Assembly (NCBI RefSeq): GCF_023078275.1
Contig: NC_062990.1
Span: forward strand, 6,959,549 to 7,023,548
Length of the DNA: 64,000 nt
Direction: 5' to 3'
DNA from: Leguminivora glycinivorella
Lineage: Eukaryota > Arthropoda > Insecta > Lepidoptera > Tortricidae
Part shown: positions 42,153 to 52,247 of the stretch, piece after piece
How positions within the stretch are numbered: position 1 is the first letter of the stretch
Layout of the letters: each line of letters begins with the position of its first letter
The notes under the pieces: generated by a model
The model's database searches: none
Told to the model about the DNA's origin: nothing
Seen by the model: only the letters and a program-made list of their open reading frames with translations
Program-made: the position numbers and the translations under genes

Positions 42153-42178
42153 ATCCCGTAAGATAATAACACTATCAT
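42153..42178 (-). other. Short integrase to PLA2-gene spacer
   Basis: About 50 bp of AT-rich DNA between the true end of the integrase chromodomain (about 42208) and the PLA2 start; no promoter motif can be singled out. Confidence 0.3.
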
Positions 42179-42207
42179 TAAAAGGATATTATATAAATAA
42201 CATTAAA

Positions 42208-43131
42208 CAATGGCACTTTTATCAATCCAACTGTTTTCGCTATCATCAAGGCCTAACCATTTAACATACAACTTTCTACCCTTTTTTTAATAACCTTTTC
42301 TACAAGGTAAACGTTTGGATGGTTGGTTTTCAGAAGTTCTTCTTCGTAAAATGTACCGAGTATAGTGTTTTTATGCTGGTCTTGAACGTGATACGTAACA
42401 GGTTGAGTGCGATTCACATGAGTAATAGTGAAAAGTTCTGTTGACCAATTAGGTGTGTAACCTTTGTGAAAGGCATTTTTATACTTACTAATGCGTACAC
42501 AATCTCCTTTATTAAATTTGTTCAATTTATAAGACAAAGTGGCTTGTGATCTTTTAATATTTTTTAATACTTGCATTTCATTATCAACATTTACATCAAT
42601 AGGTTTCATTTTTGTTGTGCGATGTACGGTCTGATTATACGATTTTACTACATCGTCTAATGGCTTACCAACCCATTTATAGTTACCAACTAAACTGAAA
42701 TGTTTGTAGAGTTTAAACTTAATGGTCTTTATCAGCCTTTCAACGATAGATGCCTTTTTAATTGAATAAGTTGAGTAATGATTTACGTTTAATGATTTTA
42801 AATAGAAATCAAATTCATGATTGTAGAATTCTTTTCCTAGATCAGTTTGTAAGTTATTAGGTCTCCGTTTAGATGTTTTGATTATTAGTTCGAATGCATC
42901 TTTGACTTCTGTTTTAGTTTTAGACTTAATAGGTGTACACCATGCATACTTTGAAAATGTGTCAATAACGACTAAAATATATTTATATCCTCTGTTAACA
43001 GTATGAAGCTTTTGTAAATCTATCAAATCAGCTTGCCATAAATCATCAATTTCTTTTAGTACAACCGATCGTCGCTTAAAATTTCTTCGCGCTGACCGGT
43101 GGATCTCGTTCACTATTTGTTGTTTTGCCAT
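42208..43131 (-). CDS. int: Retrovirus-like DDE integrase with chromodomain (one frameshift)
   Basis: Inserts the element and generates the 6-bp duplication. 43131-42253 encodes 292 residues: the core has D35 (LWQADLIDL), D97 (LQTDLGKEF) and E131 (SIVERLIKTIK), giving D-x61-D-x33-E. It is followed by an SH3-like region (FNKGDCVRISKYKNAFHKGY) and YLVEKVIKK. The frame then shifts by -1 in a seven-A run at about 42284-42290, and the neighbouring frame continues to about 42208 as YVKWLGLDDSENSWIDKSA, the typical end of a chromodomain. As read now the protein loses that end. No HHCC zinc finger is present before the core. The ATG overlaps the preceding fibre-like gene by 56 bp. Confidence 0.93.
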
Positions 43132-43459
43132 TATTTATTTTTTTTAAAATATCATCTACCTCCTTCTTCGTGTAAAAGTTCAGTTTTAACTGAGTTACGA
43201 GTTGGTGAATTTGATTATTTATTGTGTTAAACAAAGAGTCTATATACTTCTTTTCGTACATGTTTTGAATGTATTCATCAACGTACTGTTTGTTAACTGC
43301 ATCATCGGAAGATAATGGTTTAACAACTCCTTTTAATCTAACAGTTTTTAGATCAAAATTTCCTGCTTCTGTTCGAAGCAAAGCTTTGTACTTGAGCTCA
43401 GAGATTTCATCAGTACGCAAACGTTTATGAACATGGTGTCCGAATTTGTCTATATTCAT
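43076..43459 (-). CDS. Fibre/spike-like protein, small
   Basis: 127 residues, complete, starting MNIDKFGHHVHKRLR. The central LKGVVKPLSSDDAVNKQYVD closely follows the phage and viral tail-fibre pattern L-x-G-V-x-x-P-x-x-x-x-D-A-x-N-K-x-Y-V-D, which normally marks the start of a trimeric shaft or coiled coil. Next is a heptad-like segment (YIQNMYEKKYIDSLFNTINN, then IHQLVTQLKLNFYTKKEVDD). It could be a vertex spike or attachment protein, or an internal trimeric scaffold; the short length lacks a receptor-binding head. The stop lies inside the integrase gene (56-bp overlap). The fibre call is inference from the motif. Confidence 0.6.
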   Translation of the reverse strand: MNIDKFGHHVHKRLRTDEISELKYKALLRTEAGNFDLKTVRLKGVVKPLSSDDAVNKQYVDEYIQNMYEKKYIDSLFNTINNQIHQLVTQLKLNFYTKKEVDDILKKINNGKTTNSERDPPVSAKKF

Positions 43460-43510
43460 TTTTTACTTGAAAGTCAAACTTCGACTGATTAGAAAGGTAA
43501 GAGTATTCAC

Positions 43511-44569
43511 TTATATATTATTTATCAAGCCTGCTTCACGTAATTCTTCAATTATGGATATGATTTCGTTATCTAACCCAGTATTACCAGCGTCTCGCGA
43601 TGCCATAAGCAGTTTTAATCTGTCTACTAATTCGTTTGGATCATCCCAATATACATATGAAATATCTCTTTTTACTTTTTTCATTGATGGTAAACCTTCA
43701 CCGGATACACATAATTCTTCACTTACTGTGCGTTGTTTGGATAATTTGAAAAGGGGTTTTATAACGTTTAAATATTTCATACCCTTGTTGCTTTTTATGG
43801 GTTTATTTGGATCAAAGTCACGTCTATGTGCATTCGTTTTCAATAACAATGTTTTATACAATCGTTTATCATCTTCAGTTACTAGTTTTAAGTCAGGTAC
43901 TTTCTTAAACAACAAATCATTTAAGCCTCGTGTTAAAAAATAGCTTTCTCCACCTATTACGAGTTTGTCATCATTAACAGAAATTGGGTAAGATCCAAGC
44001 ATTAGCTTTCCGCGCTCATTTCGTACACCGAATGGAATATTCATGATAAAATATTGTTTTTGCCAAGCAGGATCATCGCGAGGAGAATAAAACGAGTCTG
44101 ACGTTCTAAATGATACATTATTTGTTGTATCAGAATCACTTTGGTTCCCACTTCTTTGAGATGAAGAATCACTATATTCACTATCATTTAATTCATTTTC
44201 ACTATAATTTGGTTCAGATTCAAATGACTTTCTCAGCATTGTTTTATTATCCAAACTTTCTTTCATCCCATCTTCTGAAGGACTATATTTCAAAGTTTTT
44301 ACCGACTTATTCCATTTAAACCTATCGTTATCGAAATCTGAGGCACTAATATTAAGATTGTTATCATTACTACTATGTTTTTTTACCATTTCACCAAGTG
44401 GGTCTGTGATTGGTTTTAACATTGCTTCCAACATCATATTATCGTTTGTTTTAACATCACGAATGCGTTTAACTTTTTTTCTTACTGCTTCAGCAGATTT
44501 GAGTACTTTATGTTTAAATATTTTTTCTTCGTTAATTTTATGTTCCATGTCTGAACTGGATGGTTTCAT
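43511..44569 (-). CDS. Conserved Polinton protein with YWDDPNELVDRL domain
   Basis: 352 residues from the ATG at 44569 (MKPSSSDMEHKINEEKIFKH). The first half is basic then Ser/Asp/Asn-rich and probably disordered, with a coiled-coil-like start. The second half is the conserved part: QYFIMNIPFGVRNERGKLML, then LTRGLNDLLF, KTNAHRRDFDP, and VYWDDPNELVDRLKLLMASR followed by AGNTGLDNEIISIIEELREA. I recognise this block from many insect Polintons (one of the PX/PY-type conserved proteins) where the function is unknown; a structural or scaffold role is likely from its place among morphogenesis genes. Complete, no frame break. Lies between ATPase and fibre-like genes with 46-51 bp gaps. Confidence 0.85.
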   Translation of the reverse strand: MKPSSSDMEHKINEEKIFKHKVLKSAEAVRKKVKRIRDVKTNDNMMLEAMLKPITDPLGEMVKKHSSNDNNLNISASDFDNDRFKWNKSVKTLKYSPSEDGMKESLDNKTMLRKSFESEPNYSENELNDSEYSDSSSQRSGNQSDSDTTNNVSFRTSDSFYSPRDDPAWQKQYFIMNIPFGVRNERGKLMLGSYPISVNDDKLVIGGESYFLTRGLNDLLFKKVPDLKLVTEDDKRLYKTLLLKTNAHRRDFDPNKPIKSNKGMKYLNVIKPLFKLSKQRTVSEELCVSGEGLPSMKKVKRDISYVYWDDPNELVDRLKLLMASRDAGNTGLDNEIISIIEELREAGLINNI

Positions 44570-44615
44570 TTTCAACAATAAGTTTTTAATGTAATACTAT
44601 CCTTTATATATCAAG

Positions 44616-45302
44616 TTAATCTAGAATTATAAATGTATCAAATCCTTTTCTATAACATCCTGAATTTCTATTACAATCTTTATTTATGACTAAGTAATCA
44701 AACGGTATCTTCCATACTTGTGCACACATTTCACGAAATTGAGACCATGACATATCACTTCCTACATGTTCATCATAAACATGCTTTAAATTAATATCAT
44801 CCTGTTTAAAAAGAATGATTAAGTTAGCATTATCTCTTATTAATTGTTTAGGTATTTTACTATACGTTTGATTCAGATAAAAGCTATCTATATTTTTATG
44901 TCTTCCCATTGCGAAGTAATCTCGTATATTATTTTGATTTTCACACGCAACATCATCAAATATTATAATGGAATTCATGTTTGCTATATGAGGACTTAAG
45001 ATTTCATCATTTACACTATATTTTTTAAATGAAACTGATGGAACTAGTTTTAAAACTTGCTCAAGAAATTGGTACATTGGTTGAAATAAGGTTTTAGAGT
45101 ATACATAAACATTTTCAAAGCGTAGACCTTGTTCATGTAGCAGCAAACCAACAATTAAATTTGTTTTTCCACAGTTGGATGGGCCGCATATTATACAGCG
45201 TATGGTGTCAGGTAAAAGTGAGCCATGTCGAAAATAGCGTTTCTTGGACAAAGAACAAACAGCATCCAACTGCAATTTCTGAGACTGTTTTACAAACTTC
45301 AT
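44616..45302 (-). CDS. FtsK/HerA-family genome-packaging ATPase
   Basis: 228 residues from the ATG at 45302 (MKFVKQSQKLQLDAVCSLSK); the longer frame needs a non-ATG start. Pumps the genome into the capsid. Walker A is CGPSNCGKT (about 39-47), Walker B SIIIFDDV (111-118), followed by YLNQTYSKIPKQLIRDNANL, the sensor/arginine-finger region typical of the poxvirus A32-like group. Complete, no frame break. It is the first leftward gene, starting about 130 bp inside the right TIR, whose promoter probably drives it. The C-terminus has a short Cys-containing tail (DCNRNSGCYRKGF). Confidence 0.93.
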   Translation of the reverse strand: MKFVKQSQKLQLDAVCSLSKKRYFRHGSLLPDTIRCIICGPSNCGKTNLIVGLLLHEQGLRFENVYVYSKTLFQPMYQFLEQVLKLVPSVSFKKYSVNDEILSPHIANMNSIIIFDDVACENQNNIRDYFAMGRHKNIDSFYLNQTYSKIPKQLIRDNANLIILFKQDDINLKHVYDEHVGSDMSWSQFREMCAQVWKIPFDYLVINKDCNRNSGCYRKGFDTFIILD

Positions 45303-45435
45303 ATTATCAATAGACACGTGCAACTAACTTGAAAGACAATATGCCAGTAGTATATTTTAATAAGCTTTAGAGTATATATTTTATCCCAACGTTGCAAATG
45401 ATGGTTATATACTGAGAGTTTCTGAACCACGCACG

Positions 45436-45533
45436 TAGCTATATATTGGGAGTGTCTGGACCACGACTGCGACAGCGAGCGAAGCGAAGCTGGAGCATTA
45501 GGAGTGGGCCAGAACTCCCAATATATAGCTACT
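45436..45533 (-). repeat. Right terminal inverted repeat
   Basis: Reverse complement of the left TIR, ending TATATAGCTACT. It is self-complementary at its ends like the left one. Confidence 0.95.
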
Positions 45534-45539
45534 AGTGTC
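45534..45539. repeat. Polinton target duplication, right
   Basis: AGTGTC, identical to 29313-29318 and in the same codon phase of the interrupted RT. Confidence 0.95.
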
Positions 45540-46911
45540 CCAGTTTTTGCTATCTTCATAGATATGACCAAAGCATTTGACTACGTTGACCACAAAATAC
45601 TACTGGACAAATTGTATTTATACGGTGTTAGAGGCAATGTGTACAATCTGATTAAATCATACCTTACAGGTCGAACACAGCGCACTAATATAACAAGAAT
45701 ATCTACTCACACTAAAACCGAATTAGACTTTCTCTCTGATGAAAAAACAGTTGCGCACGGAGTGCCACAAGGTAGTATTTTGGGCCCCTTACTTTTTCTA
45801 GTATACATAAATGACCTTCCAGGAGCTATCATACATCCGACAGTCCTGTATGCGGATGATTTCACGGTAGTGCTTACACAAAAAAATCAAATAATTAGCT
45901 GCCTTGAATCAATAGTACATTGGCTAGAGAAAAATAACTTGAAAATTAATTTGCAAAAAACCACAATAATGAGTTTTAGCCAAAGAAAAACGGAGGATAG
46001 CGCTACTGTAGTATTTAAAGATACAAACATCTCAATCACACATAGTACTAAGTTCTTAGGACTACTCATAGACGATAAAATGAATTGGGCGACTCATACT
46101 GATAGTCTCTGTAACAAACTAATGAAATATTCGTATACCCTATATATGCTTAGTAAAACTGTAAATCGCGATGCTGTTATGTCTGCCTATCACGGCTATG
46201 TATCTTCTGCACTACGATACGGTATCATTTTCTGGGGGAACTCTAGCCAAGCCGACGATGTTCTCAAAGCACAAAAACGATGCGTAAGATCGATCTGTAA
46301 GTTGAGATATAATGCCAGCTGCCGACCACACTTTAAGCAACTACACCTACTAACTGTGCCTGCTTTATACATTTTAGAGACAGTATTGTTTGTACGAAAA
46401 AATTTACACCTTTACACACGTGTTGCAAGCGTAAGACATTGTGATAAACTTTACCCTGTTCCTGGCAAATCAGCTCTTTTCCAGAAGAGCATTTTCTCAA
46501 TGGCGCCGAAAATCTATAACGGTTTGCCTAAATCATTAAGGTTGGTAAATGATGAAGTCGTTTTTAAGAAATTGTTAATTAAGTTTTTGCATGAGCACTG
46601 TTTTTATTCAATGAAGGAATTTTTTAATATTAAGGAATGACTTTTATGACAACGATTATTCAAATTAATTACTTGATATAATATTACCTAATTTAATTAT
46701 TTATTTTGACCTCAGATAATTTTATAACTTTAATTTTGTATTGTAAATATGATGTAAATAGTTTTGTAAATATTAATGTTTTAATTTAGGTAGGTATTTT
46801 TATAATTTGCATGCCATATGGGTCAATGCACTGATACCATGTATATATTTCCACCATTATACTATGATGTACGTGCTAAAATGCAAATAAAAGTTTTGAA
46901 GTTTGAAGTTT
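45534..46911 (+). pseudogene. CR1/jockey-type reverse transcriptase, 3' part
   Basis: From AGT GTC onward the frame (to 46640) encodes VPVFAIFIDMTKAFDYVDHK (RT motif A region), HGVPQGSILGPLLFLVYIND (block with the PQG motif), VLYADDFTVVL (catalytic YADD) and KFLGLLIDDKMNW, then the C-terminal LRYNASCRPHFKQLHLLTVP and PKIYNGLPKSLRL. The catalytic residues are intact. About 270 bp of 3' untranslated sequence ends in a short TTTGAAG repeat tail (TTTGAAGTTTGAAG, about 46895-46911), as in CR1-like elements. This is the second half of 28720-29318; together they lack the endonuclease. The retroelement was open across the insertion site when the Polinton arrived. Confidence 0.9.
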
Positions 46912-47394
46912 GAAGACGTCGGTAGGTAGAGGTGTCACAGGCGTCACAGCTCATTGAGCAATACATATTGTCGTTGTGTGCGTGCGTGACGTGACTCGCT
47001 CGTCGTTCGCGTGCACACAGACATGGAAATGATGCGCGTTTACTGCGCCTAAGGCCCCATTTAGACGGAAGATTAAGAGAACTCGCATAAGAGTGTAATT
47101 ACATTTAATAGAATAGAATATACTTTATTTAGAGGTAACATCAAATTGGACAAGCGGTATTTGATGGCTGTGCAAAATTAATCTAACCTCAACAGCCCGC
47201 AATGTAACTAAAATCGCATGCGACTTCGCACGCTATCTAAATCAGGCCTAATAGGAGCGTCCATCGACAAGTGTGCGTATGCGTAGGTTCAAGAGCTTGC
47301 GACAGGCGTATTCAATACAAATCGCCCGGCACGTCCGATCTCCTTCCTTTGTATATCTGTACTGTACACAGTTGTAATAGAAACCAAAGACAAT
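46912..47394. repeat. Spacer with a reverse retroelement tail
   Basis: About 47098-47250 contains AGAATAGAATATACTTTATT, resembling a reversed non-LTR 3' end, inserted in sequence shared in part with 5430-5470 (CCATTTAGACGG, GAACTCGCATAAG). Confidence 0.35.
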
Positions 47395-47685
47395 ATGTAA
47401 CTCCGTATAGACAGATACTGTCTAAGAAAAAAAAGTACCTCAGAAACTTAACGAAAAAGGTACGGTGGCCTAGATGGCGTTACACCTTTGGGGGATGCTC
47501 GGCTAGATGGCGCTAATATTAATATTTGGCATTTTAACTCATATCAAGCTAAGAATATGTGCCAAATTGTAAAAACTGAGGTTTAAAAGTTTTAAGCTTG
47601 TGCTGAGAGATGTCAGCCTATGCACTGTGAATACATATTTCACTTTGACAGTAACTCTCTATAATACTTGATCCTCTGTGTAGAA
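47395..47685 (+). repeat. Dispersed repeat (TAACTCCGTATAGACAGATA), copy 2
   Basis: Collinear with 17095-17400 with moderate divergence. Confidence 0.75.
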
Positions 47686-48064
47686 ACTCAAATCGCTTTT
47701 TAGTCCCGAACGGAACCGCCCAAAGTGCCTTCTCATTTATTATTTAAACCCCACTTGCCTGTTCATACGGTTCCGTGATTGGGTCTGAAAAGAAAACAGG
47801 TATTATTGAAGATTTTTAAGTGTATGGGGAAGTATCTTTTGAAGAATTGGGTCAAAAGCAATCATAGGCCGCACGGAACTCCTATATTATTTATGAGAAG
47901 TTGTAGTAAACGAATTAAAACTTTTTCCTGCTATATTATATGTACTTATGTATGTCTATTTGAATGAGTGTTTTGTGTTGTTTGGTTGTATTTAAATTCT
48001 ACTTCTCATATTTCTTAGAGCCACCTACCATATATCTTATACTTTTAAACGAGCAATTCTTGTA

Positions 48065-48067
48065 TAT

Positions 48068-48114
<47 letters not shown>

Positions 48115-48117
48115 TAT
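48065..48117 (+). repeat. (TTTA)n microsatellite
   Basis: About 13 uninterrupted TTTA units, part of the AT-rich end of an adjoining repeat. Confidence 0.95.
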
Positions 48118-48490
48118 ATACCGACGATCTCAGAAACCGCTCTAACGATTTCGCTGAAATTTGTTATGTGGGGGTTTTCGGGGGTGAAAAATCGATCTAG
48201 CGTAGCCTTAGACCCCGGAAAACGCGAATTTTCGAGTTTTCATGAGTTTTTCTTTCGCGTTAGTAAACGTAAAATATGGTCGTTAATTTCGCCGCGCGCG
48301 CATCGATTCCGCTTAGCTTAGTCGTACGAGGTCGGTCTAATGTACTCAGATAGATCGTAGGTGTCAGGGTTTCGAATCCCGGCCAGAAATTAAGTTTTTT
48401 TTTGTCTTTTTTTTTGTTTTTGTATTTATAAGAGTTTTTTTTTTATCTAAAGACGTGATATATTAAAATAGAACCGAGCGAAGCTCGGTC
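48118..48490 (+). repeat. Interspersed repeat plus tRNA-like segment
   Basis: ACGATCTCAGAAACCGCTCT and GAAAATCGATCTAGCGTAGC are repeat-like. 48325-48390 has a B-box-like GGGTTTCGAATCCCGGCCAG followed by T-runs, suggesting a SINE end. Confidence 0.45.
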
Positions 48491-48799
48491 GCCCAGATAT
48501 TTTTTATTATATTAACTCCAGTACCCAAAGCTTGTCTGGAAGAGATCGCTCTTAAGCGATAAGACCGCCTGTTGTTACCCCTGTTTAATTTGTTTTGTTT
48601 CTTGTGTATTACTTGTAAATTGTAAACTATGTGAGGTGTGCAATAAAGAGTATTGTATTGTATTGTACTTATGTTGACCGGAACATACTTGGACCGTAAT
48701 TTTTGACTGTTGTCAAAGTCCCGATATTTAATTACTCGTATCTTAGACACAAAGATTGAAAAAGATGGATTTGTTTGCCAGCTACTTATTACAAAAAAC

Positions 48800-50170
48800 C
48801 GGCCAAGAGCGTGTCGGGCCACGCTCCGTGTAGGGTTCCGTAGTTTTTCGTATTTTTTTTCAAAAACTGTTCAATCTATCAAGTTCAAAATAATTTTCCT
48901 AGAAAGTCTTTATAAAGTTCTACTTTTTTAATTTTTTTTTCATATTTTTCAAAGTTATGGTTCAAAAGTTAGAGGGGGGGGGACACATTATTTTTTACTT
49001 TTGGAGAGATTATTGCCGGAAATATTAACAATATCAAAAAAAAAACCGGTCAAGTGCGAGTCGGACTCGCCCACCGAGGGTTCCGTACGAACTTTCAAAC
49101 TCCCCAGTTAAAATAATCTCATGTTTTCACATAACTCCGACGACTTGACTAGAAGACAAAAGTATAGGTACTAATGAGCATTACTGTGTATAGCGCCATC
49201 TCTCGGTGAATTCGCTAACTAATTTGCGCGACCATAGTATGTTGGTTTTTCAGGGATTATTCTTTATAATGTTAACCGATTTAAACAATTTTTACTTTAT
49301 TGGAAAGAAGATGATTTACGTAACATCTCGTATTAATTTGAAGTACTATATACATCCGCAAAGGTGGCTAAATTAAAAGTAAAAAATCTGAAAAGTTTTT
49401 TGTGAATTAAAAAAGTTTTCAAGATACAAACAAGATTTCTGTAATATTTCGCATAAAACCAATGTTTCCTAAAATTGTCATAATTTTTCGTTTGTAAACT
49501 TCGAAGATAAGGGGGGGGGGGACGGTTTTTTTTTCTACATTTTCCTTCAAAAATTTTTTTTTCCACAACAAAAAAATTATAAAAAATAGTTTATTTACGT
49601 TCAATTTGAGCTCTTTCTAACGATACCCCACTTGACCTAGTAACTTGAAATTTACAGTTTTCCCCCCTTTCATTTTGGCCATTTTCTACAATTAAATTAA
49701 TAAATTTAAAAAAAATTATACCTTCTATTTGTAGAGGTCCACAATGTTCACAACTATTCCAAATTTCAAGTTGATAGCATTAGTAGTTCTCGAGATATTT
49801 AGGAATGTGACAGACGGACAGACAGACGGACAGAGTCGCACCATAAGGGTTCCTGTTGTACCGTTTAGGTACGGAACCCTAAAAACGACTTTAGTAAACC
49901 CCTATTCATTTTTAAATACCTATCCAGCAATATATCACACGTTAGGGTTAAAATGAAAAAAAAAACACTTCCCACTGTACGTGTAGGGGGGTACCCTAAT
50001 AAAACATTTTTTCCCACTTTTTATTTAACCACTTTGTCGGCGTGATTGATATACATATTGGTACCAAATTTCAGCTTTCTAGCGCTAACGTCACTGAGAT
50101 TATCCGCGGACGTACGGACGAGACGTGGCGAAACTATAAGGGTTCTTAAATTACTGCGGAACCCTAAAAA
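48800..50170 (+). repeat. Lepidopteran repeat copies (CCGGCCAAG ... GGGTTCCGTA)
   Basis: At least two starts (48803: CCGGCCAAGAGCGTGTCGGG; 49047: CCGGTCAAGTGCGAGTCGGA) and ends carrying GACGGACAGACAGACGGACA then GTACGGAACCCTAAAAA at about 49870. A further fragment ends near 50170 (GGAACCCTAAAAAG). It is non-coding; homopolymer-rich frames inside are artefacts. Confidence 0.6.
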
Positions 50171-50804
50171 GAAGTATTTTCGACTGCAAAATCCCGAGAA
50201 ACTTTCTCTTATGTGTCTTCCTCTTACAATGACATAATTATAAAAAGATTTCCGCCCTCCCCGTGTGAAATAGGTCAATTTATACCTCTCTTCGAAACAT
50301 GCCATAAATGCATATTTTGTAACAGTTGCATTAAAGCGTTCCGAAAATACGCAGAAGGGTTATGAATTCTTTATGTAAATACTATCGGGTGTCAAAGCGG
50401 ACATATTTAAAATGAAATATATGCTTTATAACGGGGAACTTTAAAATTCAAAATGCAGCAACGACAGTGCAGTGGCACTTAAAATTTATCATAATAAGGC
50501 CGATCCTGATGAAATAATATGATAGGTTTTCGTTTTGTTTTGATATGATTTTGAATCTTTTCATTAATTCAATAGGTGCTGTATTTCACGCACACGTTAC
50601 ATCATCTTATTTGAAATTTCCCATTAGACAATGTACAATTTTTTTGTAACCGACCGATTAAGTATCAGAATTAAGAGTTAGTAATAAATTTAATAATGTA
50701 GGGTTTTAATTTTTAACTCCTGACTCCTGACGCTAAAACGACGAAGTTATATAAGTTTGACGTATCTATCTGTTATTTTAAATTAAATATGTTAAGTGTC
50801 TGAT
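50171..50804. other. Spacer
   Basis: AT-rich; the minus-strand frame at 50021-50305 mostly overlaps repeat sequence. Nothing recognised. Confidence 0.4.
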
Positions 50805-51058
50805 ATTTTTAAATTAAAGGAAAAATTCCTACCTCCGGCAGGACTCGAACCTGCAGGCCTAGCACATGATGGCCGCGGGAGTATGTCGCCGCGAGATAGA
50901 CTACCTGTCCTTATGTCATTAATACAATTAGACAAAGACGTGTCATCTATCTCGCGGCGACATACTCCCGCGGCCATCATGTGCTAGGCCTACTGCTTTC
51001 CTTTAATTTAAAAATATGTAATATCGCTCGCACTGTTTCTGCATGATAAAAAACAAAT
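50805..51058. mobile_element. Hairpin MITE with tRNA-like motif, second member
   Basis: Outer arms TTTTTAAATTAAAGG ... CCTTTAATTTAAAAA; the inner arms (GGCCTAGCACATGATGGCCG) pair almost perfectly. The left arm carries GGCAGGACTCGAACCTGCAG, a reversed B-box-like motif. The right flank matches that of 9410-9550. Confidence 0.75.
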
Positions 51059-51061
51059 AAA

Positions 51062-51235
51062 TAAATTGTCTGATGTCTGTCTGTGACATAGTAGCTTTCG
51101 AACGGATGAACCGATTTAGATTTCGTATTTTTTTTGTTTGAAAGCTGAATTAGTCAGGAGTATTTTTAGCCATGTTTGTTGAAAATCGGTCCACTATGTC
51201 GGAGGTTTTTTTTTAATTTAAATTTTGTGTCGTGG
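51062..51235 (+). repeat. GACA-repeat element fragment
   Basis: TTTCGAACGGATGAACCGAT through AAAATCGGTCCACTATGTCG; the microsatellite part is nearly lost. Confidence 0.6.
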
Positions 51236-51541
51236 TTATTTGTGTATTTGTCAGCAGCGCAAATTGTCGCTAACCGATGACGCCAGCAGTAGGGAAAGGC
51301 CAATCTCATATCAAATTAAGATGTTAATTATATCAATTAGTTTTGCAGAATAGGCCTCATCGTATATTCATGCTATGAAGTGACATGTATATTCTTGGTA
51401 TGTTAGCGTGAACGTAGAATGGAGATATAAATGTATTTGTATATGGCAACATAGTCTTAATGAGGTTAAAGTTGTTATGGAAGATGTCTGTATTAAGCCG
51501 CGCGTTTACATGTATGCGGTTGAATATTTGTATATCATAAC

Positions 51542-51864
51542 CACAGATGTCATATATACCATAGATCAAGCAAACGTATCTACTTAGCGTGTCAAATGAA
51601 CTCAGTGAAATCCACTGAGTTGTCCGTCTTTACTCGCAGCTTGCAGCTTTCGGGCGTCAATTTTTGTAAGTTGAAGTCAATCAAAACATAAAAAATGCCT
51701 CGTTACGTGATATTCAATTGCAACAACACAAAAATTATGAATAATCAAGAGCCTGAGACATATTTAAAATTACAGGCAAGAATCAACTTCAGTACAAAAT
51801 TAGACACGCTCGGCCTCTATACAAATATATGAATTTGTTTCTTCTATCTAAATTAAGTTCTGTG
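51542..51864 (+). mobile_element. 323-bp element with 8-bp duplication, copy 1
   Basis: Starts CACAGATGTCATATATACC and ends TTAAGTTCTGTG, flanked on both sides by ATCATAAC. It contains an ATG-led frame, MPRYVIFNCNNTKIMNNQEP and about 25 more residues. The MP-x-Y...NC-N pattern recalls the start of THAP zinc-finger proteins, but the expected first Cys is Val. An 8-bp duplication suits P-element or hAT families. Copy 2 at 56513. Confidence 0.8.
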
Positions 51865-51899
51865 ATCATAACCATCTAAACCGATTTTTATACTCATAT

Positions 51900-52145
51900 A
51901 TTGCCTGCGCCTGCTGCCTGTGTGGTGACGGGTTAAGAATTTCACCACCCCCTTTCTTCCGGTGTCGTAGAAGGCGACTATGGGATATGGGTTAAATTGT
52001 GGCGTAGGCGAGAGGCTGGCAACCTGTCACTGCAATGTCACAGTTTCGTTTTCTTTCAACCCCTTATTTGCCAAGAGTGGCACTGAAGCTTTAGTAGTTT
52101 CATGTGTTCTGCCTACCCCTTTATGGGATACAGGCGTGATTGTAT
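51900..52145 (-). repeat. CACGCCTGTATCCCATAAAG repeat, reverse copy
   Basis: Reverse complement of 12385-12625 with good collinearity. Confidence 0.7.
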
Positions 52146-52247
52146 GCATGTATATATGTATGTATGTATATTTATAATATTGTTACATATTACACGTCAC
52201 AGTTACATGATTATTAAATGGTATATTAAAATTAAAATTACGAATTA

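Larger units (their letters stand above)
29319..45533. mobile_element. Polinton/Maverick (adintovirus-like) element, 16,215 bp
   Basis: A self-synthesising DNA transposon or integrated virus with termini AGTAGCTATATATTGGGAG and its complement, and an exact 6-bp duplication. It encodes the diagnostic set: protein-primed family-B polymerase, DDE integrase, adenain-type protease, FtsK/HerA-like packaging ATPase, double-jelly-roll capsid and penton, plus a PLA2-like virion protein, a fibre-like protein and conserved accessory proteins. Gene order is rightward in the left half and leftward in the right half. Host introns occur in the rightward genes only. Integrity is high, but four core genes each have one single-base frame break. 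Taxonomically it could equally be called an endogenous adintovirus; the virus-versus-transposon label is interpretation. Confidence 0.97.
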
